The position numbers and the translations under genes were made by a program. Source: Planctomycetota bacterium (lineage in GTDB: Bacteria > Planctomycetota > UBA11346). From it: a DNA stretch of 47,036 nucleotides. Within the stretch, counting starts at the first letter, position 1, and each line of letters opens with the position of its first letter. Under the pieces are notes generated by a model. The model was not told where the DNA came from, searched no databases, and saw only the letters and a list, made by a program, of their open reading frames with translations. Positions 14,203 through 22,854 of this stretch are shown one piece after another. Location: the NCBI GenBank assembly GCA_007695355.1, contig REDX01000254.1:1-47036 (forward strand), written 5' to 3'.

Positions 14203-15310
14203 CTTACCCCTGATTCGCGTTGCCGGTAGCGCCAGCGCCATGGGCGAGGCTTATGGGCGCCAATGCGCCGAGGCGGTACGGAGCTTTGTTGAGCAGCGCT
14301 TGCGTGCTGCCAAGGTCTATCTTTGGGAGCGCGGCAGCCGCGATCTTGAGGGCTTTTTGCAGCTTGGCGCTCAGTGCTATCAGGTCTTTTGCGACTGGGA
14401 TCCCGAGGCCGCCCTTGAGCACGAGGCCCTGGCCCTGGCCAGCGGAGTGAGTCCAGAGGATCTTTACACCACCACCAATATGACCGATATCCGCGATATC
14501 CTGCTGGTGCAGTTGGCTAAGAGCTCTTCCTCGACGGCCGATGCCGAAGGTTGCACCAGTGTGCTTGTGGGTGCGCAGCGCAGCGCCGATGGTGGCCTCT
14601 TGGCGGCCCAGACCTGGGATTTGAACCCCCAGGACGTGGATGATATTATCGCCATTCACCGCCGCCCAGATGCCGGGCCGGCCACCTGGTCGGTAACTTG
14701 CAATGGCTGTCCTACGCTCATGGGCATGAATGAGGACGGCCTCAGTGTGGGCACCACCAATATTAAGACCGACGATGCGCGCATTGGCGTGGGCTACCTC
14801 AGTCTCTTGCATCGGGCCATTCGCGCCCCTAGTCGCGAAGCTGCGGCGCAGCTGATTATGGATGCGCCGCGGGCTGCTGCCCATACCTATTGGCTAGCCG
14901 ATGGGACGGGCGCCTGCCTGCTCACCACCAGTGCCACCCAGGTGCAGCGCGAGGATCTCAGCGCCGATGGTATCCTTGGCCAAACCAATCATTTGCGCCA
15001 TGAGCTGCCCGGCATTGGCAGTTTGGAAGAGCCTACCTCCTCCACCTGCACCCGCTTGGCGACGGTGGAACACTGGGCCAGCTTTGTCGGTGGGGTGGAT
15101 GTGGACTGTCTGCGCCGCCTCTTTGCCGAGCGCAGTCACGCCGCCGATTCCATTAACCGCTATCCCGAAGACGGCACCGGCAGCGCCACCGATGCCTGTC
15201 TGGTTTGTAGTCCAAGCCAGGTCCGTGCTTGGGCCTGCCGCGGCCCCGCCGATCGCGGCCTGTGGTATCAGCTCGACCCGCGCAGTGGCGATGCGAGCCC
15301 TCAGCCCTAA
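14183..15310 (+). CDS. C45-family peptidase / acyltransferase (AAT-like)
   Basis: An N-terminal-nucleophile hydrolase related to acyl-CoA:6-aminopenicillanate acyltransferase. Family features are AMGEAYGRQCAEAVRSF near the N-terminus, the cleavage/nucleophile site EGCTSVLV with C124, QTWDLNPQ, MNEDGLSVGTTNI and GQTNHL. The protein would self-cleave before C124 to form an active heterodimer. The track frame begins upstream, but ATG 14183 has GGAGGA just upstream and gives a family-like N-terminus; it overlaps the AstB-like gene by 20 bases. Members hydrolyse or transfer acyl groups on amides. The natural substrate is unknown, though pairing with an AstB-like amidinohydrolase hints at acylated amino-acid processing. 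Confidence 0.85.
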   Translation: MTEISYDLPLIRVAGSASAMGEAYGRQCAEAVRSFVEQRLRAAKVYLWERGSRDLEGFLQLGAQCYQVFCDWDPEAALEHEALALASGVSPEDLYTTTNMTDIRDILLVQLAKSSSSTADAEGCTSVLVGAQRSADGGLLAAQTWDLNPQDVDDIIAIHRRPDAGPATWSVTCNGCPTLMGMNEDGLSVGTTNIKTDDARIGVGYLSLLHRAIRAPSREAAAQLIMDAPRAAAHTYWLADGTGACLLTTSATQVQREDLSADGILGQTNHLRHELPGIGSLEEPTSSTCTRLATVEHWASFVGGVDVDCLRRLFAERSHAADSINRYPEDGTGSATDACLVCSPSQVRAWACRGPADRGLWYQLDPRSGDASPQP

Positions 15311-15321
15311 AGGATTTCTTC

Positions 15322-16101
15322 GTGCCCCATCCCATCTTGAGTAAGCAGGCCTTTATTATCGATATGGACGGGGTGATCTACCACGGCAATAAGCTTTTGC
15401 CTGGCGTCACCGAATTCGTCGCCCACCTCCAGGCCACTGGCAAGCGCTACCTCTTTCTCACCAATAGCAGTGAACGCTCGCCCCGAGAATTGGCACAAAA
15501 ACTCGAGCGCCTGGGCGTGCGGGTGCCGGCGGAGCACTTTTACACCAGCGCCCTGGCGACTGCCCTCTTTCTGCAAAATCAATCGCCCGGCTGCAGCGTT
15601 TACGCCATTGGCGAAGCCGGCCTGCTCAATGCTCTCTACGAGGCGGGCCTTACCATGAACGACGTCAACCCCGATTACGTGGTTATTGGCGAAGCGAAGT
15701 CCTATAATTATGATACCATTACCAAAGCCATTCGCTTGGTACAGGGCGGGGCGCGGCTGATTGGCACCAATCCCGATACCACCGGCCCCACCGAGGCGGG
15801 GCTAGTTCCCGCCTGCGGCAGCCTGCTGGCACCGGTTGAATTAGCCACCGGCGCCAAGGCTTATTTCCTGGGCAAGCCCAATCCCCTCATGATGCGCAGC
15901 GCCCTCAAGCGTTTGGAAACCCGCCGCGAAGACACCGCGATTATCGGTGACCGCATGGATACGGACATTCTCGCCGGTATTGAATCGGAAATCGATACGG
16001 TGCTGGTGCTCACCGGCGTCACCGCTGAGGCGGATATCCCTCGCTATCCTTATCGCCCGCGCTGGGTGGCCAGCGGGGTTGCGGAATTGATGGGGCTGTA
16101 G
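15322..16101 (+). CDS. NagD-type HAD-IIA phosphatase
   Basis: A 259-aa HAD-superfamily hydrolase. Motif I is FIIDMDGVIYHG with the two aspartates, motif II LTNSS, motif III lysine in FLGKPNP, and motif IV GDRMDTDILAG. The cap between motifs II and III is the C2a type of NagD/p-nitrophenyl phosphatases. The track frame starts too early. GTG 15322 with AAAGGA upstream is preferred and lies 11 bp after the C45 stop, which makes it the last gene of the operon. It probably dephosphorylates a nucleotide or sugar phosphate; specificity cannot be told. Confidence 0.88.
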   Translation: MPHPILSKQAFIIDMDGVIYHGNKLLPGVTEFVAHLQATGKRYLFLTNSSERSPRELAQKLERLGVRVPAEHFYTSALATALFLQNQSPGCSVYAIGEAGLLNALYEAGLTMNDVNPDYVVIGEAKSYNYDTITKAIRLVQGGARLIGTNPDTTGPTEAGLVPACGSLLAPVELATGAKAYFLGKPNPLMMRSALKRLETRREDTAIIGDRMDTDILAGIESEIDTVLVLTGVTAEADIPRYPYRPRWVASGVAELMGL

Positions 16102-16177
16102 TCGCCACCGGGCCAAGGATTGCCGCCCATGCCGCGATCGGCAATCGACTACTGTCGATCGCCGTTCACCGCCCTGC

Positions 16178-17041
16178 CTAGCGGTTCCAGGTAAACTGGA
16201 ATTGCAGATAGGGCCCGGGTTGAGACTGCGGCTGCCGTAGTTCGGGGTAGCGCCAGTTGCGTAGGCCGCCATAGGGGCAGCGCGCCCAGGGCCGCTGATC
16301 ATGGGGATGGGTGGTGCCGAAGTAGATGTGGCCGCCCTGGACTTGTTCAATGCGCCGGGCGTCGCGCAGCATGGCGCGCCGGGCGCGGCGCAGATCCATT
16401 TGCCGATGGTGCTCGGCCCGGGCGGCGGCCACCTCAGCTTCTAGAAAGGCGATTTCTTCGCTACTACGCCAAGCGCCTTGGTGGCGCACCAGGCCCTGGG
16501 CGAGCTTGACCTCGGCCTCGGTCATCCATTCCCCTTGGTGACGGCGCTGGCCGAGGGCGGCCCGGGCTTCTTCGTGATCGGGGAAGTGATCAAGGAAATC
16601 GCGCACCGCTTCGCGATAGGCGATACGATCCCCCAGTTCTGACCAGCGCTGAATCAGCTCCCACCAAGCGCTGTGATGGGGAAAGGGGCTACGGTCGAAA
16701 TCCTGGTGGGCGCTCGCCAGTTCTTGTAGGGCTAGCTGCCGCTGACTGGGGCCGCGCCGGATTTCAGAAATCTGTTCAAGGGGGATGCTGAGCACCGCCT
16801 GCATGCTGCCCTGTTGGACGCGGATGCGCACGGGGTTGGCGTTATCATCGCTAAGAATGGTGCCCTCCAATTGGCGCCCATCCTGGAGTTTTAACTCGTC
16901 GCCGGCGGCAACTCCGGCCAGCAATAAACTGCCGCAGAGGCAGAGCATGCAAGCCGCCCAGGGGGCGGCAGCGCGCAGGTGAGGGAGCGAGATGTGGGTG
17001 AACATAGTCGCCATGGTAAACGCTGCGGGATGAGGTTCCAT
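16178..17041 (-). CDS. Secreted protein with PVC-type beta domain
   Basis: Signal peptide-like hydrophobic segment at about 25-47 (WAACMLCLCGSLLLAGVAAG). Then a small beta domain typical of planctomycete exported proteins: ELKLQDGRQLEGTILSD, then PLEQISEIRRG. Helical sequence follows, with the motif GEWMTEAEVKLAQGLVRHQGAW, which I have seen in PVC secreted proteins of unknown role. The C-terminus ends in an aromatic strand (YLQFQFTWNR). The start is ambiguous: ATG 17041 is the longest, while ATG 17005 (MFTHIS) gives a more ordinary signal peptide, and neither has a clear ribosome binding site. It converges with the NagD gene. Confidence 0.65.
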   Translation of the reverse strand: MEPHPAAFTMATMFTHISLPHLRAAAPWAACMLCLCGSLLLAGVAAGDELKLQDGRQLEGTILSDDNANPVRIRVQQGSMQAVLSIPLEQISEIRRGPSQRQLALQELASAHQDFDRSPFPHHSAWWELIQRWSELGDRIAYREAVRDFLDHFPDHEEARAALGQRRHQGEWMTEAEVKLAQGLVRHQGAWRSSEEIAFLEAEVAAARAEHHRQMDLRRARRAMLRDARRIEQVQGGHIYFGTTHPHDQRPWARCPYGGLRNWRYPELRQPQSQPGPYLQFQFTWNR

Positions 17042-17076
17042 GGTGGATTCTGCATCATCAGCCCGGCGGATGGGGA

Positions 17077-18093
17077 TCAGGTTTTGAGATCGTAAATCTC
17101 GGCCGTGATCTCATGGGACAGGGGTTTATTGCTCCCCAGGGCGAGGATATTCTCGACGGTGTGGGCGGGCAATCCGGCCTTGGGACGTGGCTGCGATGGA
17201 TCTGCACCTTTGCTGCCGCCCACCTTGTGCCCGGTGAGCAGCACCCGGCTGGATGGCTGGGCAGCCAGGGCCGATTGCGCCCAGGCCCGCTCATTCTCAA
17301 TCACATCGACGGCGGCGATAATCCGCCCCTCGGCGACCAGGGCAGCCAAATCCGCTTCGACAATAATCGGCCCGCGGGCGGTATTGACGATAACCCCGCC
17401 CTGGGGCAGGCGCTCCATGAGGCTGCGATCGACGCTGGCCCGGGTGCCGTCATTGAGGCCGCAGTGGATGGAGATGCATTGGCAGCTGCTAAAGAGATCT
17501 TCCAGACTTTGGTGACGCTGGATGTGGGCGGGGATATCCGTGGCAAAGGGGTCGAAAATATGGATCTGTGGGCCGAAGGGTTCTAGCATGCGCGCCATAT
17601 GGCGGCCGATGGGGCCGAAGCCGTAGAGGCCGACATCCCGCTTATGGAGGGTTCCGGGGTAGTCCATGAAAACACGCTGATCCTCGCTCCAGTCCGAACG
17701 GACAAAGGTATCAAGGCCGTGCAGCTGTTTGAGCGAGGCGAGGAGGAGCGCGAGGGCGCTCTCCGCGACTCCAGATACATTGTCTCCCCAGTTTACCACC
17801 CGTAGACCGGCCTCTAAGTGTTGGCGAGAGGCGAGATGTTTCACCGTGCCGTGGTTATGGGCCAGTAGGCGCAGTCGACCAAGATCGCCGGCGAGTTCGG
17901 ATGGCAGGGCCGGAGAACGGCGGCCAGTGACCGCGACATCGCAGGCACGCAGGTGACTGAGGAGTTCTTCAGCCTCCCATTCTGCCCAGTTGGGAAAATG
18001 TTCTACATGGTGCGGAGTAAGCTGGTCGCGAATGCGGGCGGTGTCGTATTGTGAGTCGGCAAAGAAAAGGCCGACGGTAAGGGTGGTCTGCAT
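17077..18093 (-). CDS. D-isomer-specific 2-hydroxyacid dehydrogenase
   Basis: A 338-aa NAD(P)H-dependent oxidoreductase of the phosphoglycerate dehydrogenase/D-lactate dehydrogenase family. The nucleotide-binding loop is VGLYGFGPIGRHMARML. The catalytic set is the Arg in VNTARGPIIVEADL, the Glu in DVIENERAW and the His in LLTGHKVGG. The track start at 18204 adds 37 residues unlike the family. ATG 18093 (MQTTLTVGLFF) starts directly in the substrate-binding fold and is preferred. It has no Shine-Dalgarno but a TATTAT-like box ~12 bp upstream, so the message could be nearly leaderless. The physiological 2-keto acid is unknown. Confidence 0.85.
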   Translation of the reverse strand: MQTTLTVGLFFADSQYDTARIRDQLTPHHVEHFPNWAEWEAEELLSHLRACDVAVTGRRSPALPSELAGDLGRLRLLAHNHGTVKHLASRQHLEAGLRVVNWGDNVSGVAESALALLLASLKQLHGLDTFVRSDWSEDQRVFMDYPGTLHKRDVGLYGFGPIGRHMARMLEPFGPQIHIFDPFATDIPAHIQRHQSLEDLFSSCQCISIHCGLNDGTRASVDRSLMERLPQGGVIVNTARGPIIVEADLAALVAEGRIIAAVDVIENERAWAQSALAAQPSSRVLLTGHKVGGSKGADPSQPRPKAGLPAHTVENILALGSNKPLSHEITAEIYDLKT

Positions 18094-18249
18094 TGGCAGA
18101 AATATAATAGTGATTCCGCTAGGCCAAGGGGCTTGATGGGAGGGCTCTACTGAATGAGTTTTAGCGCAGATTTCAGTCGTCGGAACGGCGAAAGCGACTT
18201 CCACAGAAGAATTTACCTAAAGTTGCAGTTCATCCAACGCTCACCTTTG

Positions 18250-18340
18250 CGGCGCAGGGCATCTGCTGCGTTGTGAGAAGCTCGAAATAGCGCTGCTATT
18301 CCTTCGCTTTCCGCGCCTTGCAGCGATCCTAGGGCGCAGC
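18250..18340. repeat. Imperfect ~90-bp palindrome in 383-bp intergenic gap
   Basis: The centre AATAGC-GCT-GCTATT (18286-18300) is perfect. Outward, ATCTGCTGCG (18271-18280) opposes GCAGCGAT (18320-18328) and GCGCAGGGC opposes GGGCGCAGC with mismatches. It resembles REP/BIME-type intergenic palindromes. I see no gene in the gap 18094-18476. The rest of it shows only the purine-rich stretch upstream of the dehydrogenase. Confidence 0.45.
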
Positions 18341-18476
18341 AAATTCTTCGAGGTATTTAATGGACAGGACACTAGGAAGATGCGGGGTCGTCCAAGGGGG
18401 CGAGCATGAGCTGCAGAGAGGGCTTATTGCGGATTTTAATCCAGTTGCGACAAGGTGTTCCGCCGGTTAACAAGCC

Positions 18477-20183
18477 CTATCGGCGAGGCCGGTTGGCAGC
18501 GCGCTCGCGGGCTGCGCGGATGGCGCCGTCACGACTAATTAGCTCTTGCTTAATCATCCCGACCAAGCTTTGCAAACGTTCCTGCCGGGCTTGCGTGTCG
18601 GCCATAGCCTTTTCAATGGTTGGCTGCCATAATTCATGGGTCGCAAACTGCCGGACAATGCGACGATTGGCTTCCAGCTGCTCGTACATTTCCGGTGAGA
18701 TGGTGAGCAAGTATTGGATGTTGCGCATAACCAATTCTTCAACCCGAGCCCCACGGCGGTTCGCCATGCTTTCAATTTGGGTAAAGACGCGGGCAGCGGC
18801 TTGGCGCTTGGAGATTTCGTAATCATAAACGGCGATACCGGTTTCAATGGTATAATCGCGTGAGGTGCGCAGTTCAATCAAATCACCGGCACCGCGCAGG
18901 AGATAAACCAAAAGGCGCCGGTCGCGCTTGAGATCCAGTATTAGGCGTTCGCTGGAATCGACCACCGCGTCATAGGGGCTTTCGCTGCGCCGGGCTGTGC
19001 CGCCGGTCTCGGCGCCAACTAAGAGGCTTTGCTGCTCGGCCAATTTGCGGAAGAGGATGACTTGGACGTCAGCAGCGTTGGCGGTTACAAATTCCAGTTC
19101 ATTGCTGCGTTTGGCGCCGGCGTACCATTCCATGACCTCGCGGACAATGCCTTCAATTTGGCCGGCTTGGCGCATGCGCATGAGGCGGCCCATATAGGAT
19201 TCGACCACAGCGCGATCAAATTCCTGCAGATCTCGGCGCGGTAGAGGCCAGCTGGGGATGCGGCGGTCAAGGTCGAAGTTGCGCATTGAGCGTAGGGTCA
19301 TGGAGTCATTTTGCAGGAATTCGTAAATCAAAATGCGGTTATTTGGGGGATCCAGCATTAAAAAACGATTGCGCATCAGGCCCTGTACCCAGGGATCTGA
19401 AGGGGCAATGGCAAAGACCTCGTCTTCACTTTCCAGGGCGGCAACGGCTTCTTCAACTTGCTGCGCCCGTTCTGCCAAGAGTAAATCACCTCCGCGGATT
19501 TGTTGCAGGGCGCGGATCATATCATTAAATCGCGGTGTAGAACCAAAGGTAGGTAGGCCACGGGGGGCTTGATCGGGGATAGTGAGGTAGAGTTCGGGGC
19601 GATAGTTACGGTAACTCACCAAGTCGAAGCTATCCTCGGCGATGCGATAGACCAGGATGGTGTAGCTTGATGGTATGGCGAGGAAAAGGAAATCGCGACT
19701 GAGACCGGCGCGCACAACGCCATCGTAGCTGGGCAGTTGGTCAAAGAATTGATCCTCGGTGCGCAGGACCACCGCCCGTTGGTTAGGCAGGAAATAGCTA
19801 TACATATCGCCGTAGGCGGGGATATTGCTAGGCCGGCCGCGCTCGCTGGTGCCTGATCCAGTGCGGGCCAGTGGCCAGAAGACGAATTCTGGATCGTTAC
19901 GGCGGTCAACCCGATTGGGATTATCGATGATGAGTCGAATATTGCGGATGCGGTCCAGGTCGATGAGGAAGTTCCACGGCGCGATCTGGCGCAATGCTTG
20001 GGCGCCGGTGCCCTGTTGTAGTTCATAGAGCCGCAAGGCGCCAGAATTTTCATCAATCGTCACTAAGCGGTTGCCTTCACCGCCGGGCTGAGTCAGGGTA
20101 AGGGGAGTCTCTAGGGCGCCAAGACTTAAACAGTAGGTGGCGAATAGGCAGGCGGTGGAAAGCCAGAGGTATAAACTGCGCAT
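18477..20183 (-). CDS. Secreted protein of unknown function, 568 aa
   Basis: A signal peptide (LYLWLSTACLFATYCLSLGA) is followed by a large predicted beta-rich region (about 25-330) with repeated arginine/tyrosine-rich strands such as DFLFLAIPSSYTILVYRI and NRILIYEFL. These alternate with helices such as ALQQIRGGDLLLAERAQQVEE, and the C-terminus (about 450-568) is helical and basic. The repeated short strands ending in VYRI, LYEL or LIYEF could be blades of a propeller, but I cannot assign a family. GGAG lies upstream of ATG 20183. It appears to be a single gene or to share a transcript with the 376-aa gene upstream (73-bp gap). Confidence 0.7.
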   Translation of the reverse strand: MRSLYLWLSTACLFATYCLSLGALETPLTLTQPGGEGNRLVTIDENSGALRLYELQQGTGAQALRQIAPWNFLIDLDRIRNIRLIIDNPNRVDRRNDPEFVFWPLARTGSGTSERGRPSNIPAYGDMYSYFLPNQRAVVLRTEDQFFDQLPSYDGVVRAGLSRDFLFLAIPSSYTILVYRIAEDSFDLVSYRNYRPELYLTIPDQAPRGLPTFGSTPRFNDMIRALQQIRGGDLLLAERAQQVEEAVAALESEDEVFAIAPSDPWVQGLMRNRFLMLDPPNNRILIYEFLQNDSMTLRSMRNFDLDRRIPSWPLPRRDLQEFDRAVVESYMGRLMRMRQAGQIEGIVREVMEWYAGAKRSNELEFVTANAADVQVILFRKLAEQQSLLVGAETGGTARRSESPYDAVVDSSERLILDLKRDRRLLVYLLRGAGDLIELRTSRDYTIETGIAVYDYEISKRQAAARVFTQIESMANRRGARVEELVMRNIQYLLTISPEMYEQLEANRRIVRQFATHELWQPTIEKAMADTQARQERLQSLVGMIKQELISRDGAIRAARERAANRPRR

Positions 20184-20256
20184 GGGAACTCCGGGGCTGA
20201 CTTAATCTTAGGAATGCGGCCGCTGGTTTGCTGTGTGGGACTCTGCGACACGGTGT

Positions 20257-21387
20257 TTAGACACTGCGGTGCTGTGGCCGATCGGCTTCGGGGGGAAGCA
20301 CGAAATCCTTACTGGTTACCTTGTCTTGAATCCATGAAGCAAAGCTGCGGAAGGGGCAGAGGGCCGTGTATACGCTAAAATCATTGTCTACCTTCAGTGC
20401 CGGGTATCGATCGGCAGCAAGGATGCTGAGGCGTTCGCGGGTGCCGAGATCGGCAAAGCGCTCGCGGTAGGTGGGGTGGCTACTGGCCTGTTCGACACGC
20501 TGATAGAGCTCATTGAGCTGGAGGATTTTGCGCCAGAGCTGACGCAGGCGGTAAATTTTCTGTTCTTGGGTTTGACCCTGCATGAAGGGGAAAAGATGCG
20601 GGGTGTCGGCGATCGCTTCGAGCCAATCAACAATCGCGGGATGGGCCGCTACCTCTTCGGGATCCAGGGTGTCGCGATCGAAATAGACTAGGAAGACCTT
20701 TTTAAAGAAGCGATGGCGAATGCGATCACGCACCAGATGTAGGCGGGCGCGCCGGCGTTGCTCTTCGGGCAGGGATTCAATGGGCTCTTCCAATTCGCGC
20801 GGCAGCATGGGGTCGCCGGCGGCATCGCGCCAACATTCGTCGGCGCCACTGGCCTTGATGATCAGGCGCAGACTTTGGCGGCAGCGATCTGATTGGCTTT
20901 GGGTAAAGACGAGACGGTCTTTAAGGCTGGCCGAAGCAAATAGGACTTCCAGGGGATTGAGAAGGCGATGGAGCTTTCCGCAGCTAAGGGTTTGGAGATC
21001 ACCAAAGGGAATTTGGCGGCCCTGTTGATTGGCAAGTAGCTGGCGAATGCGAGCGTAGGCTCCGGCGAGGGTAGTGAGTAAATCATGATCGGCGATTTCG
21101 CCGTTTTCACGGGCCATGCAGGCCCGCTCGAGCATGCCTTCTGCCAGGCTTGCGCTATGCAAATTGTCGTCTTCGGCGATTACGCTCACCAAATCTGCGG
21201 CCTCCTGCTGATCGGGGTCCATCTCATCAAGGAGGGGATCCCCGATCTGTTCAAGAGCTGCGCCGACGACTACCTTATGACGGGCGACCAATAAGGGCCG
21301 TCGCGCCGCTTCGATAACCTCGGCGGTGCTATGCATAGGATCAGAATCGTTGTGCTGCGGCAGGGAACTGTCGTCCACATCGGCCAT
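20257..21387 (-). CDS. Cytoplasmic protein of unknown function, 376 aa
   Basis: No signal peptide or membrane segment. The sequence is largely helical, with a central basic stretch (QRRRARLHLVRDRIRHRFFKKVFLVYFDRD) and charged flanks. I recognise no catalytic motif. A GAGG sequence 8 nt upstream supports ATG 21387. It is divergent from argD, with 166 bp between the starts. Conservation or a family cannot be judged from sequence alone. Confidence 0.65.
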   Translation of the reverse strand: MADVDDSSLPQHNDSDPMHSTAEVIEAARRPLLVARHKVVVGAALEQIGDPLLDEMDPDQQEAADLVSVIAEDDNLHSASLAEGMLERACMARENGEIADHDLLTTLAGAYARIRQLLANQQGRQIPFGDLQTLSCGKLHRLLNPLEVLFASASLKDRLVFTQSQSDRCRQSLRLIIKASGADECWRDAAGDPMLPRELEEPIESLPEEQRRRARLHLVRDRIRHRFFKKVFLVYFDRDTLDPEEVAAHPAIVDWLEAIADTPHLFPFMQGQTQEQKIYRLRQLWRKILQLNELYQRVEQASSHPTYRERFADLGTRERLSILAADRYPALKVDNDFSVYTALCPFRSFASWIQDKVTSKDFVLPPEADRPQHRSV

Positions 21388-21553
21388 CGGAAAAACCTCA
21401 AGCGGGCTAGCGGTGGTGGGGTCAACTACGCTGCACCCATACAGGAGAAGGTGCAGGCACGGTCACATGGAGTCATTAAGCCCGCTTTGGCATCGGCTGC
21501 AAGCTGGTGCCAGCTTAGCCGCCGTCGGTGTGTGGGTGGCCCGGAGGGGGAGC

Positions 21554-22750
21554 ATGCTTGCCTTACGGCCGCATTATTCGAGACTGCCAGCCATGACAGC
21601 AGAGCATCTCATCGGAAATTATCAGCGTAGCGAACTGCGCCTGGTCGCCGGCCAAGGAGTCTGGCTTGAAGATGAAACCGGGCGCCGTTATCTAGATGCC
21701 CTCTCGGGAATTGCCGTCAATGCCTTGGGTCACTCCCATCCCGCCCTGACGGCGGCCATCGCCAAGCAGGCCGGGGTGCTGATCCACACCTCCAATCTCT
21801 TCCATAACCCCCTGCAAGAGGCCCTTGCTGAGCAAATCTGTGCCCACAGCTTTGGTGAGCAGGTGTACTTCTGCAATTCTGGCGCCGAGGCCAATGAGGC
21901 CTGCTATAAGCTGGCCCGGCTCTGGGGAAATGTTCAGCACGGCGGGCGCAAAACCCGTCTGATTGCCGCCGAGGGCGGCTTTCACGGGCGCACCATTGGC
22001 GCCCTCTGTCTCACCGCCAATCCCGCCTACCGCGAGCCCTTCGCCCCCTTGCCCGAGGTCACCTTCGTGCCCTACGGCGATGTCGAGGCCCTGGCCGCCG
22101 TTATCGACGATGACTGCGCCGCCCTCTGGCTCGAACCGCTGCAGGGCGAGGGCGGGGTCCGACTCCCGCCGCCCGGCTACCTCGCCCGCGCCCGCGAGCT
22201 CTGCGATGCCCACGGCTGCCTCCTGGTCTTCGACGAGGTGCAGGTTGGCTGCGGCCGCCTTGGCCACCTCTTTGGCTATCAGCGCGAGGGGGTGCAGCCT
22301 GATGCCATGGCCCTGGCCAAGGGCTTGGGCGGTGGGGTTCCCATTGGCGCCATGGTCACCACCCGGGAGTTGGGCGCCCTGATGAAGCCGGGCACCCATG
22401 CCACCACCTTTGGCGGGAACTACCTCGCCTGCGCCGCCGGCTGTGCCGTCTTCGCCGAGCTCACCCGCCCCGGATTCCTTGAGCAGGTGCGGGAGCGCGG
22501 CGAGCAACTACAGGCTGGCCTGCGTCAACTCTTTGCCGGGCGCTGCCGGGAAGTGCGCGGCTGCGGCCTCCTCCAGGGCGTCGCCCTAGATACCGCCCCG
22601 GGGCCCCTGGCCGCCGCCGCCCGCGCCGAGGGCCTGATCGTTGGCACCGCCGGCGACCAGGTCCTGCGCCTGGCCCCGCCCCTCGTCATTAGCGCCGAAG
22701 AGGTGGAAGAGCTCCTCCGCCGCCTTGCCAAGGCCCTCAATCACGGCTAA
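21554..22750 (+). CDS. argD: Acetylornithine aminotransferase family
   Basis: A PLP-dependent class-III aminotransferase acting in arginine synthesis: N-acetylglutamate semialdehyde plus glutamate to acetylornithine plus 2-oxoglutarate. Family signatures are LDALSGIAVNALGHSHP, FCNSGAEANEACYKLAR, FHGRTIGALCLT, LVFDEVQVGCGRLGHLF and the Schiff-base lysine in ALAKGLGGGVPIGAM (K256 from the chosen start). The track start is far upstream. ATG 21554 has a strong GGAGGGGG ribosome binding site and gives 398 aa. ATG 21593 also gives a family-like N-terminus but lacks one. Related enzymes take succinylornithine or gamma-aminobutyrate. An AstB-like gene lies 8 kb away, so a catabolic role is conceivable but weaker. 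Confidence 0.88.
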   Translation: MLALRPHYSRLPAMTAEHLIGNYQRSELRLVAGQGVWLEDETGRRYLDALSGIAVNALGHSHPALTAAIAKQAGVLIHTSNLFHNPLQEALAEQICAHSFGEQVYFCNSGAEANEACYKLARLWGNVQHGGRKTRLIAAEGGFHGRTIGALCLTANPAYREPFAPLPEVTFVPYGDVEALAAVIDDDCAALWLEPLQGEGGVRLPPPGYLARARELCDAHGCLLVFDEVQVGCGRLGHLFGYQREGVQPDAMALAKGLGGGVPIGAMVTTRELGALMKPGTHATTFGGNYLACAAGCAVFAELTRPGFLEQVRERGEQLQAGLRQLFAGRCREVRGCGLLQGVALDTAPGPLAAAARAEGLIVGTAGDQVLRLAPPLVISAEEVEELLRRLAKALNHG

Positions 22751-22854
22751 AGCTCTGCTAGGGCGCAAGCCTTGACCTGCGCGGGCGGCATCCTACCCTC
22801 CCCGCCCCCCGACAGTGCCCTTGACCCCTTCCTTTTCTCGACCGGGAGAGCCCT

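Noticed and set aside
21692-22507. Minus-strand ORF of 271 aa opposite argD
   Set aside because: argD is unmistakable on the plus strand; the antisense frame is glycine- and alanine-rich with no domain.
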